A DNA stretch of 6,087 nt, taken from NCBI GenBank assembly GCA_001603335.1, contig LUYR01000062.1, positions 1 through 6,087 of the forward strand. Reading direction: 5' to 3'. Below are positions 5,175 to 6,087 of the stretch, one piece after another. Both the position numbers and the translations under genes were made by a program. The notes under the pieces are model-generated. The model saw nothing but the letters and a program-made list of their open reading frames with translations. It made no database searches and was not told the origin of the DNA. The stretch comes from Rhodospirillales bacterium Alpha_05 (lineage in GTDB: Bacteria; Pseudomonadota; Alphaproteobacteria; Rhodospirillales; Rhodospirillaceae). Each line of letters opens with the position of its first letter. Position 1 is the stretch's first letter.

Positions 5175-6087
5175 ATGAACGACCCGACCCACAACCAGCC
5201 CGACCTTTCGGTCAGCGCGCTCGCCGCCGCGCTCAAAACCACGATCGAGACCGCCTTCGGACTGGTGCGGGTGCGGGGCGAGATCTCCCAGCCCAAGGTC
5301 GTCGGCTCGGGCCACTGCTACCTCCGCCTCAAGGACGACAAGGCGGTGCTTGAGGCGATCGTCTGGCGCGGTGCGCTCGCCAAGCTCTCGGTGCGCCCCG
5401 AGGAAGGCCTGGAGGTGATCGCCACCGGGCGGCTCACCACCTACGGCGCGCGCTCCCAATACCAGCTGATCATCGAGCAGATGGAGGTGGCGGGCGAAGG
5501 CGCGCTGCTGAAATTGCTCGAAGACCGCAAGCGCAAGCTCGCCGCCGAAGGCCTGTTCGCGCCCGAGGCGAAGCGCCCGATCCCGACCCTGCCGGAAGTC
5601 ATCGGCGTCGTCACCTCGCCCACCGGCGCGGTGATCCGCGACATCCTCCACCGCCTCCGCGACCGCTTCCCGCGCCGTGTGCTGGTCTGGCCGGTGCGCG
5701 TCCAGGGCGACGGCGCGGCGGAGGAAATCGCCAACGCGATCCGTGGCTTCGACGCGATCCAACCCGGCGGCCGGATCCCGCGCCCGGACGTCCTGATCGT
5801 CGCGCGCGGCGGCGGCAGCCTCGAAGATCTCTGGGCGTTCAACGAGGAGGTGGTGGTGCGCGCCGCCGCCGCCTGCCGCATCCCGCTGATCTCCGCCGTC
5901 GGCCACGAAACCGACACCACCCTGATCGACTTCGTCTCCGACCTCCGTGCTCCCACGCCGACCGGCGCGGCGGAAAAAGCGGTGCCGGTGCGTCTCGACC
6001 TGATGGCGCGCGTGGCCGAACTCGGCGCACGCATGCCCCGCGCGCTGGCCGCCGCCACCGAAACCCGCGGCCGCCACCTCGAAGCCC
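5175..6087 (+). CDS. xseA: Exodeoxyribonuclease VII large subunit, C-terminus beyond the window
   Basis: The first 304 codons are present and open to the right edge. The protein is the catalytic subunit of exonuclease VII, which with many copies of the small subunit XseB degrades single-stranded DNA from both ends into short acid-soluble pieces. It works in the cytoplasm in repair and in clearing single strands. Residues 10-105 form the OB-fold DNA-binding domain (LSVSALAAALK, VRGEISQPK, GHCYLRLKDD, YQLIIEQME). The nuclease core follows, with VVTSPTGAVIRDILHR at 145-160, RGGGSLEDLWAFNEE at 211-225 and SAVGHETDTTLIDFVSDLRA at 240-259, then PTPTGAAE at 260-267. The coiled-coil region that binds XseB is just beginning at the window edge. 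The ATG at 5175 has a GAGAAG ten bases upstream. No promoter is obvious on this strand. Confidence 0.95.
   Translation, partial: MNDPTHNQPDLSVSALAAALKTTIETAFGLVRVRGEISQPKVVGSGHCYLRLKDDKAVLEAIVWRGALAKLSVRPEEGLEVIATGRLTTYGARSQYQLIIEQMEVAGEGALLKLLEDRKRKLAAEGLFAPEAKRPIPTLPEVIGVVTSPTGAVIRDILHRLRDRFPRRVLVWPVRVQGDGAAEEIANAIRGFDAIQPGGRIPRPDVLIVARGGGSLEDLWAFNEEVVVRAAAACRIPLISAVGHETDTTLIDFVSDLRAPTPTGAAEKAVPVRLDLMARVAELGARMPRALAAATETRGRHLEA

Noticed and set aside
3976..5178. 400-codon plus-strand open frame opposite purD
   Set aside because: It is a shadow of purD, rich in Arg/His/Asp; purD on the other strand is complete with all signatures.
5064..6077. 337-codon minus-strand open frame opposite xseA
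   Set aside because: It is a shadow frame; the plus strand carries an uninterrupted XseA protein with nuclease motifs to the window edge.

Overview
The window is GC-rich DNA with strong G/C bias at third codon positions. The proteins and gene order (divergent purD and xseA, a large-subunit exonuclease VII gene, an HD-GYP protein, a GH17-membrane glucan protein) suggest an alphaproteobacterium, probably of the Rhodospirillales type. That placement is inferred from gene content; there is no rRNA or other taxonomic marker here. No mobile element, CRISPR array, tRNA or rRNA gene was found.

Layout, left to right. Positions 1-273 (minus) hold the first 91 codons of a MaoC/HTD2-like acyl-CoA hydratase that runs off the left edge. 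A 220-bp divergent intergenic region separates it from a plus-strand gene (494-2027) for a membrane protein: a GH17 beta-1,3-glucan-active domain followed by about seven membrane segments. As given, this gene is broken by a frameshift near 1150-1160, which puts the two catalytic glutamates in different frames. Its 3' end overlaps, tail to tail, a small four-helix membrane protein of unknown function (1999-2358, minus). Upstream of that gene on the same strand lies a c-di-GMP phosphodiesterase-type HD-GYP protein with a degenerate receiver domain (2424-3548, minus). An AT-richer 253-bp leader (3549-3801) follows, with two hairpins and a CtrA-like sequence. Next is purD (3802-5067, minus), a complete purine-biosynthesis gene. 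A 107-bp divergent promoter region separates it from xseA (5175 to the right edge, plus), truncated at 304 codons.

The genes do not form one pathway. purD and xseA are housekeeping genes. The HD-GYP protein and the small membrane protein could be co-transcribed and may act in c-di-GMP-linked surface behaviour. The GH17-membrane protein belongs to a type linked to periplasmic or cell-surface beta-glucan. I see no convincing novel multi-gene system. The points most worth a second look are the GH17 frameshift, the inactive-looking receiver on an intact-looking HD-GYP domain, and the structured AT-rich leader of that gene.
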